A stretch of DNA of 64,000 nucleotides from Streptomyces sp. NBC_00704. Lineage in GTDB: Bacteria; Actinomycetota; Actinomycetes; Streptomycetales; Streptomycetaceae. The notes under the pieces are model-generated. The model searched no databases, was not told the origin of the DNA, and was given only the letters and a program-made list of their open reading frames with translations. Location: contig NZ_CP109000.1 of assembly GCF_036226605.1 (NCBI RefSeq), positions 5,514,501-5,578,500 of the forward strand, given 5' to 3'. Shown in pieces: positions 8,182 to 16,040 of this stretch; within the stretch, counting starts at the first letter, position 1, and every line of letters begins with the position of its first letter. The position numbers and the translations under genes were made by a program.

Positions 8182-9066
8182 GAGCGTTTTCAGTGTGGCC
8201 ACCGATCGGGTGACGGAGCGGTGTGAAGGTCGGGGTGCGCAACGGACAGGGCTCCCGTGCCGTTGAGAGAGGTGTTCAACGTCTCAACTCAGCAGCACAG
8301 GAGCCCTGTTGGTTCCGTATCCTGCCGCACTCGACCTGCCTCACGCCCTGGTCGAGTGGGTCACGATGCTCATCGTCACCCGCGAGGGTGACCGGCGGTG
8401 CAAACTCCCGCCGCACCGCCGTGCGCTCGTCGCACTCGTGTACCTGCGCCGGCATGACACCCTCGCCCGCATCGCCGCGGCCTTCGGGATATCCGTCGGC
8501 ACCGCCCACGCCTACATCACCTCCGTCACCGGCTTGCTCGCCGAGCAGGCACCGGGCCTGCTGAAGACGCTGCGCGAGCACGACCCGGACTTCGCCCTCC
8601 TGGACGGCACGCTCGCCGAGTGCGACCGCGTCGGCGACGGCCGGGCCGACTACTCGGCGAAACACAAACGGCACGGGGTGAACGTGCAGGTCGTCACCGA
8701 TCCGGCCGGCGAGATCCTGTGGCTGTCCCCAGCGCTGCCGGGCCGGACCCACGACCTGACCGCCGCCCGCACCCACAAGATCCTCCGGATCTGCGAGCGG
8801 CAGGGCGTCCCGGTCCTCGCCGACATGGCCTACATCGGCGCCGGTGACTGGGTCACCACCGCCAAGCGCCGCCCGCCCCACGGTGAACTCACCTTCACCG
8901 ACCGGACCAGGAACCGGGCCCTCTCCGCCGCCAGGGCACCCGTCGAACGCGGCATGGCCCGGCTCAAGTCCTGGCAGATCTTCCGCAGATCCCGCATCAG
9001 CCCCAACCGCATGACCGTCATCGCCAAAGCCGTCCTCACCCTGGAGAGGCAACGCTGAAAAGGTTC
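8182..9066 (+). mobile_element. IS5-type insertion sequence, copy 1 (885 bp)
   Basis: The ends are deduced from an 885-bp inverted identical copy at 15156-16040 and from flanking duplications. ATT lies on both sides here (8179-8181 and 9067-9069). Terminal inverted repeats are short and imperfect: GAGCGTTTTCAGTG at one end and GAACCTTTTCAGCG (complement) at the other. It carries one transposase gene. An imperfect palindrome (AGGGCTCC ... AGGAGCCC) lies between the left end and the start codon. Confidence 0.92.
8309..9058 (+). CDS. IS5-family DDE transposase (copy 1)
   Basis: 249 residues, TTG start with AGGAG six bases upstream. The N-terminal helix-turn-helix (L-A-R-I-A-A-A-F-G-I-S-V-G-T-A-H) is followed by a DDE_Tnp_4-type catalytic core. 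That core shows L-L-D-G-T-L (first Asp), P-G-R-T-H-D-L-T and L-A-D-M-A-Y-I-G-A-G (second Asp), and a C-terminal V-E-R-G-M-A-R-L-K (Glu). All three catalytic acids appear present, so it may be active. Its sequence is identical to the copy at 15164-15913. Confidence 0.92.
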   Translation: MVPYPAALDLPHALVEWVTMLIVTREGDRRCKLPPHRRALVALVYLRRHDTLARIAAAFGISVGTAHAYITSVTGLLAEQAPGLLKTLREHDPDFALLDGTLAECDRVGDGRADYSAKHKRHGVNVQVVTDPAGEILWLSPALPGRTHDLTAARTHKILRICERQGVPVLADMAYIGAGDWVTTAKRRPPHGELTFTDRTRNRALSAARAPVERGMARLKSWQIFRRSRISPNRMTVIAKAVLTLERQR

Positions 9067-9151
9067 ATTCATGCCCGGGCTGGAGGCTGCCCCCGCGCCA
9101 CCCGCCAGCTCGGCGATGGCGCAGCTAAGCCCGGAAAAGCTCAAATGCTAG

Positions 9152-9904
9152 CTAGTCCCGCAGCGCGCGCACCGTTCCCCAGTCGGCCCCGAACCCGATC
9201 TGTGTGGGATGCACAAAGCTTGCACCCGTGGAAAAGGTGTTGATGACTGTCTTCTCGCGTGCTTCGGCCAAACCTTCGTGGTCGCGCAGTTCGGCATCCT
9301 GCTCATATTCAGATAGGAAGCCTTCGGCGATGGGGTAGCCATCCATGTGCGCGTACCCAAGATCTCCCACACCCGCGTTGGTGTGCGCGAAGATGAAGTG
9401 TTGGTAGTTGCCAGGGTTTCCAAGGTAGTGAGACTCGGCATACAGGAAGTTGTTCGCTCCAACACGGACGATCCGACCGTCTGGCTCAGTTGGCAGATCC
9501 CGGAAAGTACTTTTACCCAGCTTCACTGGAAGGCCATCCCAGGTGAGGTGTTTTGTGCTGTAGCGGAACCATTTATGCGTCACGGTGATAGCGAACGCCT
9601 CGATGCCTTTGGCGGCACTGTGTCGTACCTGGACCCAGGCGTACGCTGTCGTGTAAACGTAGGTGTTGGTGCTTGTACCTATCTGTTGCTCAAAGACTGG
9701 TGCGCCAAACAGGCTCTCGACGTGAGCTAGTGTGCTACCAACGGCCAGCCGGTTCAGCTGCTTTCTGACGCTGCGTCTCTTCCCAAGCGTTGCGGTATAG
9801 CGGCTCTTGCAGAACTTCCCAGACGTGACAAGGAAGCCCCATACGCCGGCGGCAGATGCGCCGATCTTGATGGCGTCCGCGGTGCCAAGGCTGTGCCAGT
9901 TCAA
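9152..9904 (-). CDS. membrane-anchored accessory protein of the RES operon (possibly ETEC_3214-like)
   Basis: 250 residues from a TTG at 9904 with GAGGA six bases upstream. A short N-terminal hydrophobic segment (A-A-G-V-W-G-F-L-V) is followed by L-N-R-L-A-V-G-S-T-L-A-H-V-E-S-L-F-G-A-P-V-F, a tyrosine-rich strand (Y-V-Y-T-T-A-Y-A-W-V-Q) and I-T-V-T-H-K-W-F. This reminds me of proteins named ETEC_3214-domain, but I cannot confirm it. It is the last gene of the operon running 12039 to 9152. Codon use is visibly less GC-rich than chromosomal genes. Function unknown. Confidence 0.65.
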   Translation of the reverse strand: MNWHSLGTADAIKIGASAAGVWGFLVTSGKFCKSRYTATLGKRRSVRKQLNRLAVGSTLAHVESLFGAPVFEQQIGTSTNTYVYTTAYAWVQVRHSAAKGIEAFAITVTHKWFRYSTKHLTWDGLPVKLGKSTFRDLPTEPDGRIVRVGANNFLYAESHYLGNPGNYQHFIFAHTNAGVGDLGYAHMDGYPIAEGFLSEYEQDAELRDHEGLAEAREKTVINTFSTGASFVHPTQIGFGADWGTVRALRD

Positions 9905-9923
9905 AGCTGTTCCTCACCCAGTT

Positions 9924-10469
9924 CTATGAAGCGATGTCTAGGTCGTGTCGCATGGCGGCCCTCATTTCGCCCAGCAGATCCCAGGACCTCAAGCGCCGAG
10001 ACTCAGCTGCTTCAACCGTGTCACTTGGAGTTGCAGTGCCAGCATCAATAGCCTTCAGAATCCCGTAAAACTGACTGAGGTTACCGTTTACGGCACCAGC
10101 CTTTTCGAGCACCGAGTCGGGTACCACCATCTGAGCCTCAGCGTGACGTGACCGGTGCTCTCGTCGCATTTCGTCGACACTGGTCCGTAGCTCATCGGTT
10201 ACGTTGCCAGCAATAATCGTGGCGAGGTAGTTAGTCAGTTCTGTCTGATACAGGCGGGCGGCGATGTTGAGCGCAACATAGCAGGAGCGTCGCGCTTCTA
10301 GCACTGCTTGCTGCGCTTGGTAGGCACGATCTTCTAAGCGCTGCTGATCGGCTCGCTCAAGTTCTCGTAGCTTATTGTGGTTCGCACTGCGTTGGGTGAG
10401 GAGTGCCGATGCGAGCGTGCCCGCGATACCCACCAGCGCGATGACTAAAGCGCTTGCAGACGGACTCAC
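9924..10469 (-). CDS. membrane-anchored helical protein in RES operon
   Basis: 181 residues, GTG start with GGGGG just upstream. It has an N-terminal membrane helix (A-L-V-I-A-L-V-G-I-A-G-T-L-A), then a charged coiled-coil with E-R-A-D-Q-Q-R-L-E-D-R. A helical domain follows that contains R-R-S-C-Y-V-A-L-N-I-A-A-R-L-Y, the segment shared with the chromosomal protein at 7095-7736. It ends M-R-H-D-L-D-I-A-S. It lies 12 bases downstream of the RES gene and 19 bases upstream of the 9152 gene, so the three are probably cotranscribed. Function unknown. Confidence 0.68.
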   Translation of the reverse strand: MSPSASALVIALVGIAGTLASALLTQRSANHNKLRELERADQQRLEDRAYQAQQAVLEARRSCYVALNIAARLYQTELTNYLATIIAGNVTDELRTSVDEMRREHRSRHAEAQMVVPDSVLEKAGAVNGNLSQFYGILKAIDAGTATPSDTVEAAESRRLRSWDLLGEMRAAMRHDLDIAS

Positions 10470-10481
10470 GGTCCCCCTAAG

Positions 10482-11747
10482 TTATACCCGCCGCGCGAAC
10501 GGATCGGCATTGGTCGGCGGCAGTGGCTCGTAGTCTCGCCTAATCTTGAACGTACGTGGTGACGAAGCATCCATCTTCAAGTGGAGCTTGTCGTCTGCGA
10601 AGCGTTCGATCTCTTCGTCCCGGTCGATGCACCGCTTGTTAGATACATCCAGTACGGCGCACGTTTTCCCCGTGACTGCCGAGGTGTACATCAGACCGTC
10701 GATGCGATGTCCACTTTTAGGGTGGTGCACCTTGAGGAGGTACTCCGTCAAAATCTGTGTTGGGACATAGTCGATCTGCTCGTAACTTTCCCGGATTGGC
10801 TGAGTCAGCTCTTTGACGAAGTCTCTGAGGAACAGGATTCGATGTCGCTCAGCAAACCGTTCAATATCGAACTCGGAGGGCTCCAGAGGGATCTTGCTGC
10901 CAGTCAGGTCAACAACGGTGAACGGTTGCGTTGCCTGGAAGGAGGCAACGGTAACGTGTGTGTCGGAAGTCCGCACGAGACTTTCCCTCACGGCCGTGTC
11001 CGCGTCCTCGGCACCGTAGAACATGGGGATACCGGCAGGACTCATGCGGTTCGCTTGCTTCGCGTGCTCGCGTCCAGCCGTCCCCAGTTCCTTTGCTCCC
11101 CAGGAAACTTCAGCCTCCGTATGGGTACGGGCTCGCCAGAAGCTTTTCCCCGGCTCAATCGTGCGGTACAGGTCATGCTTTTCGACGTAGTCGCTTAGCG
11201 CCTGCATGACTTTAGCCGGGTGAATGCCGTCCGCGTCATAGTCCTGGCCTTGCCAGTCCTCGCGCAGCCAGAAGACATACCGGGACTCAAACATCACTGC
11301 GTGGCGAAATCGTTCCCAACCACTACTGAGCGCTTCGCTTGGCGTGTAGTACCAGAAGTCGTTATCGGTCCATGTCTTGTCAACGATCGAGGCACGTACG
11401 GCTTCTAGCAAGTCGTGATTGGCAAAGACGTGCTCGTATTCCCAGACCAGTTCGTCAGTGTCGAAGATGTTGCCTAGATACTCGCCAGTCTCGGAGTCGC
11501 AGCGATGCTCATTGTCTGCATCTTCGTAGCGGCGCGTGACGCCATTCATGAACGCTTCCATGAAGACGTCTAGTTCGGCGGCCGGACTTTCATCACAGAA
11601 GATACAGGTGTGCTCGGGTGATGATGCCTCGCGAACCTTGCTTGCAAGGAAGGGCTCGTCAACGCACTGCTCACACACCCATTGGTTCCCCGTGGGGTAC
11701 CAGCCCTGGGCTTCCACTTCTTCCATGTACCGCTTCGCGAGCCCCAT
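10482..11747 (-). CDS. HEPN/RES N-terminal domain protein with RES toxin domain
   Basis: 421 residues, ATG start with GGGGG upstream. The N-terminus holds a four-Cys zinc ribbon (C25, C28, C48, C51) and a helical region, as in the HEPN/RES-NTD1 family. From about residue 200 there is a RES domain: F-W-R-A-R, then R-M-S-P-A-G-I-P-M-F-Y-G-A, A-V-R-E-S, and a late Y-L-L-K/D-G-L-M-Y core. RES toxins degrade NAD+ and are usually neutralised by a Xre antitoxin with a short DNA-binding head. Here an XRE gene is just upstream (11779-12039), but it lacks the usual antitoxin C-terminal domain. It may only regulate the operon. Confidence 0.85.
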   Translation of the reverse strand: MGLAKRYMEEVEAQGWYPTGNQWVCEQCVDEPFLASKVREASSPEHTCIFCDESPAAELDVFMEAFMNGVTRRYEDADNEHRCDSETGEYLGNIFDTDELVWEYEHVFANHDLLEAVRASIVDKTWTDNDFWYYTPSEALSSGWERFRHAVMFESRYVFWLREDWQGQDYDADGIHPAKVMQALSDYVEKHDLYRTIEPGKSFWRARTHTEAEVSWGAKELGTAGREHAKQANRMSPAGIPMFYGAEDADTAVRESLVRTSDTHVTVASFQATQPFTVVDLTGSKIPLEPSEFDIERFAERHRILFLRDFVKELTQPIRESYEQIDYVPTQILTEYLLKVHHPKSGHRIDGLMYTSAVTGKTCAVLDVSNKRCIDRDEEIERFADDKLHLKMDASSPRTFKIRRDYEPLPPTNADPFARRV

Positions 11748-11778
11748 ATGTTCCCCCGATGGCCTGCAATGTCGTGCG

Positions 11779-12039
11779 CTACTTCGCGGTGGTGGCTTCG
11801 GCCTCTGGGGCGGAGAGCCCGCGTATGAGCTCGGCCGGGTCGAGCTGCAAGGCGTCGGCGATCTTGAGGATGTTGTGTAGCGAGACGTTGCGTTGTCCGC
11901 GCTCCACCTGACCGATGAACGTCCAGTGCATCCCGCTGTCGTCGGCTAGTCCCTCTTGGCTCTTGCCGAGCTCGTTGCGCCGGCTCCGGACCCGGGCGCC
12001 GAAGGTTGCTGCTGCGTCTGAGATGGGCTGCTTTGGCAT
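11779..12039 (-). CDS. XRE-family helix-turn-helix regulator of the RES operon
   Basis: 86 residues from an ATG at 12039. A single HTH_3 domain runs from F-G-A-R-V-R-S-R-R to L-D-P-A-E-L-I-R-G, with G-M-H-W-T-F-I-G-Q-V-E-R-G-Q-R as recognition helix and turn. A short tail follows (E-A-E-A-T-T-A-K). It is the first gene of the leftward operon; the RES gene begins about 30 bases downstream. Immediately upstream is an array of 15-base repeats, which is probably its own operator. It could be autorepressor and antitoxin in one. Confidence 0.85.
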   Translation of the reverse strand: MPKQPISDAAATFGARVRSRRNELGKSQEGLADDSGMHWTFIGQVERGQRNVSLHNILKIADALQLDPAELIRGLSAPEAEATTAK

Positions 12040-12054
12040 GTCGTGCCCTAGCTC

Positions 12055-12129
12055 ATACGTCCCATGCCTCAACATCCAGAGACGATGTATCCCGACTATA
12101 TATGTCCCATGACTATGTGTCCTATGGGC
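12055..12129. promoter_or_regulatory. array of five 15-bp repeats upstream of XRE gene (likely operator)
   Basis: Units begin at 12055, 12070, 12085, 12100 and 12115 in exact 15-base phase. The best copies are ATACGTCCCATG, ATATGTCCCATG and ATGTGTCCTATG, with ATGTATCCCGAC and a weak copy at 12070 between. A repeat every 15 bases (about 1.5 turns) alternates faces of the helix, as in multi-site operators or iterons. It lies between the leftward XRE operon and a possible rightward small gene. Confidence 0.6.
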
Positions 12130-12171
12130 TGGCCGTGCAGCACCTCGGTTGGTGGAGGAGGTGACACAGCT

Positions 12172-12288
12172 ATGCGCGGATACATGAACGGCGGTGGAGG
12201 CGGCACTGACGTCGGCACCCAGAGCATCAGAGGAAGCCCCGAATTCGGACGGCGGATTCGGGGCTTCATGCTGTGTGCATTGACCTGA
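12172..12288 (+). CDS. possible small Gly-rich protein divergent from XRE gene
   Basis: A 38-codon frame starting at ATG 12172 with a strong ribosome binding site (GGAGGAGGTGA) nine bases upstream. The predicted protein starts M-R-G-Y-M-N-G-G-G-G-G-T-D-V. The strong hairpin at 12233-12267 falls inside its 3' half, which argues against a protein of this exact length. The ribosome binding site may belong to a leader or an RNA. Reported because the site is unusually good and the promoter region is shared. Confidence 0.3.
   Translation: MRGYMNGGGGGTDVGTQSIRGSPEFGRRIRGFMLCALT
12233..12267 (+). terminator. intrinsic terminator hairpin
   Basis: A 12-base stem (GAAGCCCCGAAT pairing with ATTCGGGGCTTC) with an 11-base loop region. 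It would stop rightward transcription from the divergent promoter or leftward transcription from the gene at 12542. Confidence 0.7.
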
Positions 12289-12541
12289 CCTGTACGCCTC
12301 TACCGCAACAGACTCGTCCTCTCTGCGTCCAATACCCACGTCCGCATCGTAGGCCCGATAGCGCAGCGTTGAGGCTGAGTTGCCTCGGTAGGGACCTGAG
12401 CCTGGGAAGCTCGGGTTCTTTGCCAACAATTGCTGCGCTGACCTGCGGCGCAGCGGTTTCGAAGACTGGGACACCTGCGCTGCCAGTCTCCACTGTTCCC
12501 CGTGGTTCCCCGCACGATATGGCACGCGTATGGCACGCGGC
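12289..12541. other. gene-free stretch between terminator and DUF gene
   Basis: About 250 bases with lower GC and no convincing frame or repeat. The open frames crossing it lack ribosome binding sites and typical codon bias. Confidence 0.35.
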
Positions 12542-13000
12542 TCACCGTGGCTTTGGTGGCCTAGGGACATCCTTGTCGATCAGCCCGTTGATGAACTCGA
12601 CTGCGAACCGGTGCGATTCGGGTGATACATCTGCGGGTTCGCCGGCGTACCAGCGGAAGGTGCCCAGCTCTCGTTCGGCCGAGTTCAGCCAGTGGGCCAG
12701 ACGGTGAAGCTGCCCTCCGCTCAGCCTGATGGCGGCCTGGTGGACCCACGCCTCATCTGGCCCGGCGTAGGTCTCCAGAGCCATGACGGCCAGCTCGACC
12801 TGGCCCGGCTCGAAGACGGACCGGCAGAGGTCACGGGCGTCGGGAGAAATCGGCGTACGCCGAGGATGCGGCGTCCAGGGCTGTAGGACAACGAAGCGTT
12901 GTCGCCGGCCGGCGAAACCCGGACTGTGACACGTGACCTCTTCGTCCCGAACTCTCGGCTGGACGGTCACCGAGGTGCCGGTGTGTTGGTCGGTGGTCAT
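12542..13000 (-). CDS. hypothetical protein, Streptomyces-type
   Basis: 152 residues from ATG 13000 (M-T-T-D-Q-H-T). The N-terminal third is basic and Pro-rich. The C-terminal two thirds are helical: D-A-R-D-L-C-R-S-V-F-E, V-E-L-A-V-M-A-L-E-T-Y, R-L-S-G-G-Q-L-H-R-L-A-H-W-L and E-R-E-L-G-T-F-R-W. Proteins of this kind are common in Streptomyces accessory regions without assigned function. A pair of TGCTGTACT direct repeats 13 bases apart (13037 and 13050) lies just upstream and may be its operator. The frame can be extended upstream, but without support. Confidence 0.55.
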   Translation of the reverse strand: MTTDQHTGTSVTVQPRVRDEEVTCHSPGFAGRRQRFVVLQPWTPHPRRTPISPDARDLCRSVFEPGQVELAVMALETYAGPDEAWVHQAAIRLSGGQLHRLAHWLNSAERELGTFRWYAGEPADVSPESHRFAVEFINGLIDKDVPRPPKPR

Positions 13001-13455
13001 CGACAGCTTCTGACGGTCGGCTGCGGTCGCGGTGGTTGCTGTACTCCGCTGCTGTACTGCAACAGATCCGGAGTGTTCGCGTCGATCAGACCCAGACCTC
13101 CTTGACCTGCGACGAGTAGGTGAGGCAGCGACGGCGGCACTCACTGTGTCGGAGGTGCGGCGAAGCAGACCGGCTGGACGGTGTGTCTTACACGCTCCGA
13201 AGGCCTCACGACGGACCCCTCGGGCATGTGTAGCCCGGCATTGGTCAAGCTGTCGAGCAGCAGAGCGTGCAAGCGGCAGGCCCCACAGCTGGCTGCACTG
13301 GACAGTTGGGCCGAACCCGTCCCCAACTACTCGCGGTGTCCGTAAGATCCACTCTATGTCTGATGGTCTGACTCGACTGATAGGCCACGAGAGGCAGGGG
13401 GCTCGGAATTGCCTGTTCTTTGCAAATGGGCTGGCTCATAGCGACGGGGCGTGAG
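13001..13455. other. gene-free stretch before SLATT locus
   Basis: About 455 bases. The left end has TGCTGTACT repeats at 13037-13045 and 13050-13058. The rest has mixed GC and no supported gene. The right end must hold the promoter of the gene starting at 13456. Confidence 0.4.
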
Positions 13456-13629
13456 ATGACGCAACCATTGAGCCAATCTAACGGTGCGACGACGACGGAC
13501 GTATTGATCGAGCATCGTCGTAAGATTGCGGATCTCGAAGAACGCATCAAGAATCGCCGCCTGCAGGCTATCGGGCTACACGGGACGCCGATTGTCGTCA
13601 TTGCCGCACTTCTGTTGTGGGAGTTCTGA
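13456..13629 (+). CDS. small coiled-coil/membrane protein upstream of SLATT gene
   Basis: 57 residues from ATG 13456 (M-T-Q-P-L-S-Q-S). It has a heptad-rich helix (I-E-H-R-R-K-I-A-D-L-E-E-R-I-K) followed by one hydrophobic segment (P-I-V-V-I-A-A-L-L-L-W). Its stop lies 13 bases inside the next gene. It is either a translationally coupled partner or the N-terminal part of one protein separated by a frameshift. The membrane segment of one runs directly into the start of the other, so a frameshift is a real possibility. Confidence 0.5.
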   Translation: MTQPLSQSNGATTTDVLIEHRRKIADLEERIKNRRLQAIGLHGTPIVVIAALLLWEF

Positions 13630-14294
13630 AGATTTCCTTTTGGCTGCACTCGAACACTCCTAGCGTGATTGACAACGTCTGTTCCTTCTTTGCGTTCGTC
13701 TCGGGTGTTGCTGTCGTCGCCCAGCTGGCGGCGGAGTTCAACAATTTTTGGACAGACGCGCGAACTCCAGTCAGGAAGCTCAAGCTCGAACTTTCTCGGG
13801 CTACGGAGAAGCATATCCTTGATGCCCTCCGGCACACTCCTCCGCCTATGGATCGACAAGCGTCTTATAGAGAAAGACTGCCGGCGGAGATGAGCCGGTT
13901 GCGTAAGGAATCGCGACATTACAGACGCATGCACTTGCTGATGCAGTGGATGCTATTTGTCACCTCGGCAGCGATTTCCGCAGTAACTGCTTGGTATGAT
14001 CCGCCCCAGCCGGCTAAGGGGATCCTTATTTGTTTGGGCTTCACCGTTACGGTTATCACCGCTGCGGCTGGGTACTTCAAGCCCCGCGAGAGAGTGTTTA
14101 ATCTCCAGCAGACAGCCGACAGTATCGAACAGCATTCAACTGCCCTAAAATTGGGCATTGCTCCATATAGCGAAAGTGATCAATCGCGGAATCTTGAACT
14201 ATTCGCTACCACTGTTGAGGGCTTGCGTGCTGAGCAGCGCATGCGGGAGCAGCAGCTTGACCAGCCGCAGCAGGGTCAGCAACAAGTGATCTAG
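13617..14294 (+). CDS. SLATT/DUF4231-type 2TM effector protein
   Basis: 225 residues read from GTG 13617, with no ribosome binding site of its own. Membrane segments lie near residues 20-40, 105-126 and 134-153. After the last one comes the DUF4231 signature F-K-P-R-E-R-V-F-N-L-Q-Q-T-A-D-S-I-E with a further helical tail ending in Gln-rich sequence. SLATT proteins are predicted membrane effectors, often linked to nucleotide-signalling or defence loci, where they may perforate the membrane. No nucleotide-generating enzyme is next to it here. Codon use is low-GC compared with the chromosome. Confidence 0.7.
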   Translation: MGVLKISFWLHSNTPSVIDNVCSFFAFVSGVAVVAQLAAEFNNFWTDARTPVRKLKLELSRATEKHILDALRHTPPPMDRQASYRERLPAEMSRLRKESRHYRRMHLLMQWMLFVTSAAISAVTAWYDPPQPAKGILICLGFTVTVITAAAGYFKPRERVFNLQQTADSIEQHSTALKLGIAPYSESDQSRNLELFATTVEGLRAEQRMREQQLDQPQQGQQQVI

Positions 14295-14313
14295 CCTCGA
14301 TCTTTCTTGATGG

Positions 14314-14334
14314 GCCGCCGACGGAGTCGGCGGC
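14314..14334 (+). terminator. terminator of the SLATT gene
   Basis: A nine-base stem (GCCGCCGAC pairing with GTCGGCGGC, three-base loop) followed by TCTTCTTGTT, 19 bases after the SLATT stop codon. Confidence 0.85.
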
Positions 14335-15155
14335 TCTTCTTGTTGCCGGTGGCGGAGGCTGGGCAGGCTGAGGGCCCGAGTGTCGTCTCGGGTGGACGCC
14401 GGGTTCCACTGCTCCGGTCTGGGGGTTCTCTCACAGGGACGGGTGGATCTGCTGGTCAGCCGGGGTTCGGCAGGAGTGCGAGCCGTTCGAGGGCAGCGGT
14501 GATGTGGCTGGACCAGGGCCAGTGCCCGGCAAGGCGGAGGAAACGCCGACGACCGGTGGTCACGAGCTGTCCGGCCGTGGTGAAGAGGCGGAGCCGCAAA
14601 CGGCGGGGTTCCCAGAGGCGGGCCTTGCCGGTCAGCGCGAGCATCGGCATCCAGGCCAGCAGGTCCAGGGCGATCTGCACGATCTCCAGCCAGATGCGGT
14701 TCTGCGCGGTGTCGTGCAGGGGAAGGTTCCGCAGTCCGGTCGAGCGGGCGGCCCGGATGCGGTCCTCGGCCCTCGCCCGCAGCCGGTGACGGAGCTCGAG
14801 CTCGGCGATCGGACGGCCCGGCGTGTTGGTGGCGAAACACGTCAGCCGCATGCCGTCCGCGTCCGTGAGCCGCAACTGAGCCCCGGGATGGGGTCGTTCC
14901 TTCCGGACGATCAGCCGTATCCCCTTCGGCCAGCCGTCCAGGACATCGCCGGCCAGTTCGGCGACCCAGGCCCCGTCCCTGATCTCGCCGCCGGGCTCGA
15001 CGGCCGGCGTCCAGGCCGACGCGGGGACCTTGAGCACGTGCTGGTGGATCGCGTCGGTGATCACCATCCCGACCGAGTAGGACAGCCACCGCCCCCGCCG
15101 GGCGAGCCAGGACACGAAGTCGTGGGTGCCGCCCGCGGAGTCCGTGCGGATCAAG

Positions 15156-16040
15156 GAACCTTTTCAGCGTTGCCTCTCCAGGGTGAGGACGGCTTTGGCG
15201 ATGACGGTCATGCGGTTGGGGCTGATGCGGGATCTGCGGAAGATCTGCCAGGACTTGAGCCGGGCCATGCCGCGTTCGACGGGTGCCCTGGCGGCGGAGA
15301 GGGCCCGGTTCCTGGTCCGGTCGGTGAAGGTGAGTTCACCGTGGGGCGGGCGGCGCTTGGCGGTGGTGACCCAGTCACCGGCGCCGATGTAGGCCATGTC
15401 GGCGAGGACCGGGACGCCCTGCCGCTCGCAGATCCGGAGGATCTTGTGGGTGCGGGCGGCGGTCAGGTCGTGGGTCCGGCCCGGCAGCGCTGGGGACAGC
15501 CACAGGATCTCGCCGGCCGGATCGGTGACGACCTGCACGTTCACCCCGTGCCGTTTGTGTTTCGCCGAGTAGTCGGCCCGGCCGTCGCCGACGCGGTCGC
15601 ACTCGGCGAGCGTGCCGTCCAGGAGGGCGAAGTCCGGGTCGTGCTCGCGCAGCGTCTTCAGCAGGCCCGGTGCCTGCTCGGCGAGCAAGCCGGTGACGGA
15701 GGTGATGTAGGCGTGGGCGGTGCCGACGGATATCCCGAAGGCCGCGGCGATGCGGGCGAGGGTGTCATGCCGGCGCAGGTACACGAGTGCGACGAGCGCA
15801 CGGCGGTGCGGCGGGAGTTTGCACCGCCGGTCACCCTCGCGGGTGACGATGAGCATCGTGACCCACTCGACCAGGGCGTGAGGCAGGTCGAGTGCGGCAG
15901 GATACGGAACCAACAGGGCTCCTGTGCTGCTGAGTTGAGACGTTGAACACCTCTCTCAACGGCACGGGAGCCCTGTCCGTTGCGCACCCCGACCTTCACA
16001 CCGCTCCGTCACCCGATCGGTGGCCACACTGAAAACGCTC
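15156..16040 (-). mobile_element. IS5-type insertion sequence, copy 2 (885 bp, inverted)
   Basis: An exact inverted copy of 8182-9066. It is flanked by AAG on both sides (15153-15155 and 16041-16043), a 3-bp target duplication. Removing the element with one AAG restores the IS1380 reading frame. Confidence 0.93.
15164..15913 (-). CDS. IS5-family DDE transposase (copy 2)
   Basis: 249 residues, identical to the product of 8309-9058, with the same TTG start and ribosome binding site. The helix-turn-helix, both catalytic Asp motifs and the Glu motif are intact. The identity of both copies indicates recent transposition within this element. Confidence 0.92.
   Translation of the reverse strand: MVPYPAALDLPHALVEWVTMLIVTREGDRRCKLPPHRRALVALVYLRRHDTLARIAAAFGISVGTAHAYITSVTGLLAEQAPGLLKTLREHDPDFALLDGTLAECDRVGDGRADYSAKHKRHGVNVQVVTDPAGEILWLSPALPGRTHDLTAARTHKILRICERQGVPVLADMAYIGAGDWVTTAKRRPPHGELTFTDRTRNRALSAARAPVERGMARLKSWQIFRRSRISPNRMTVIAKAVLTLERQR

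Noticed and set aside
14504..15946. 480-codon plus-strand frame running through both IS elements
   Set aside because: Antisense to the two transposases; the last 250 codons repeat the antisense frame of the other IS copy.
8182..16040. Composite transposon carrying the RES operon and SLATT gene
   Set aside because: The outer flanking triplets differ (ATT and AAG) while each IS has its own matched duplication, so the IS copies inserted independently.
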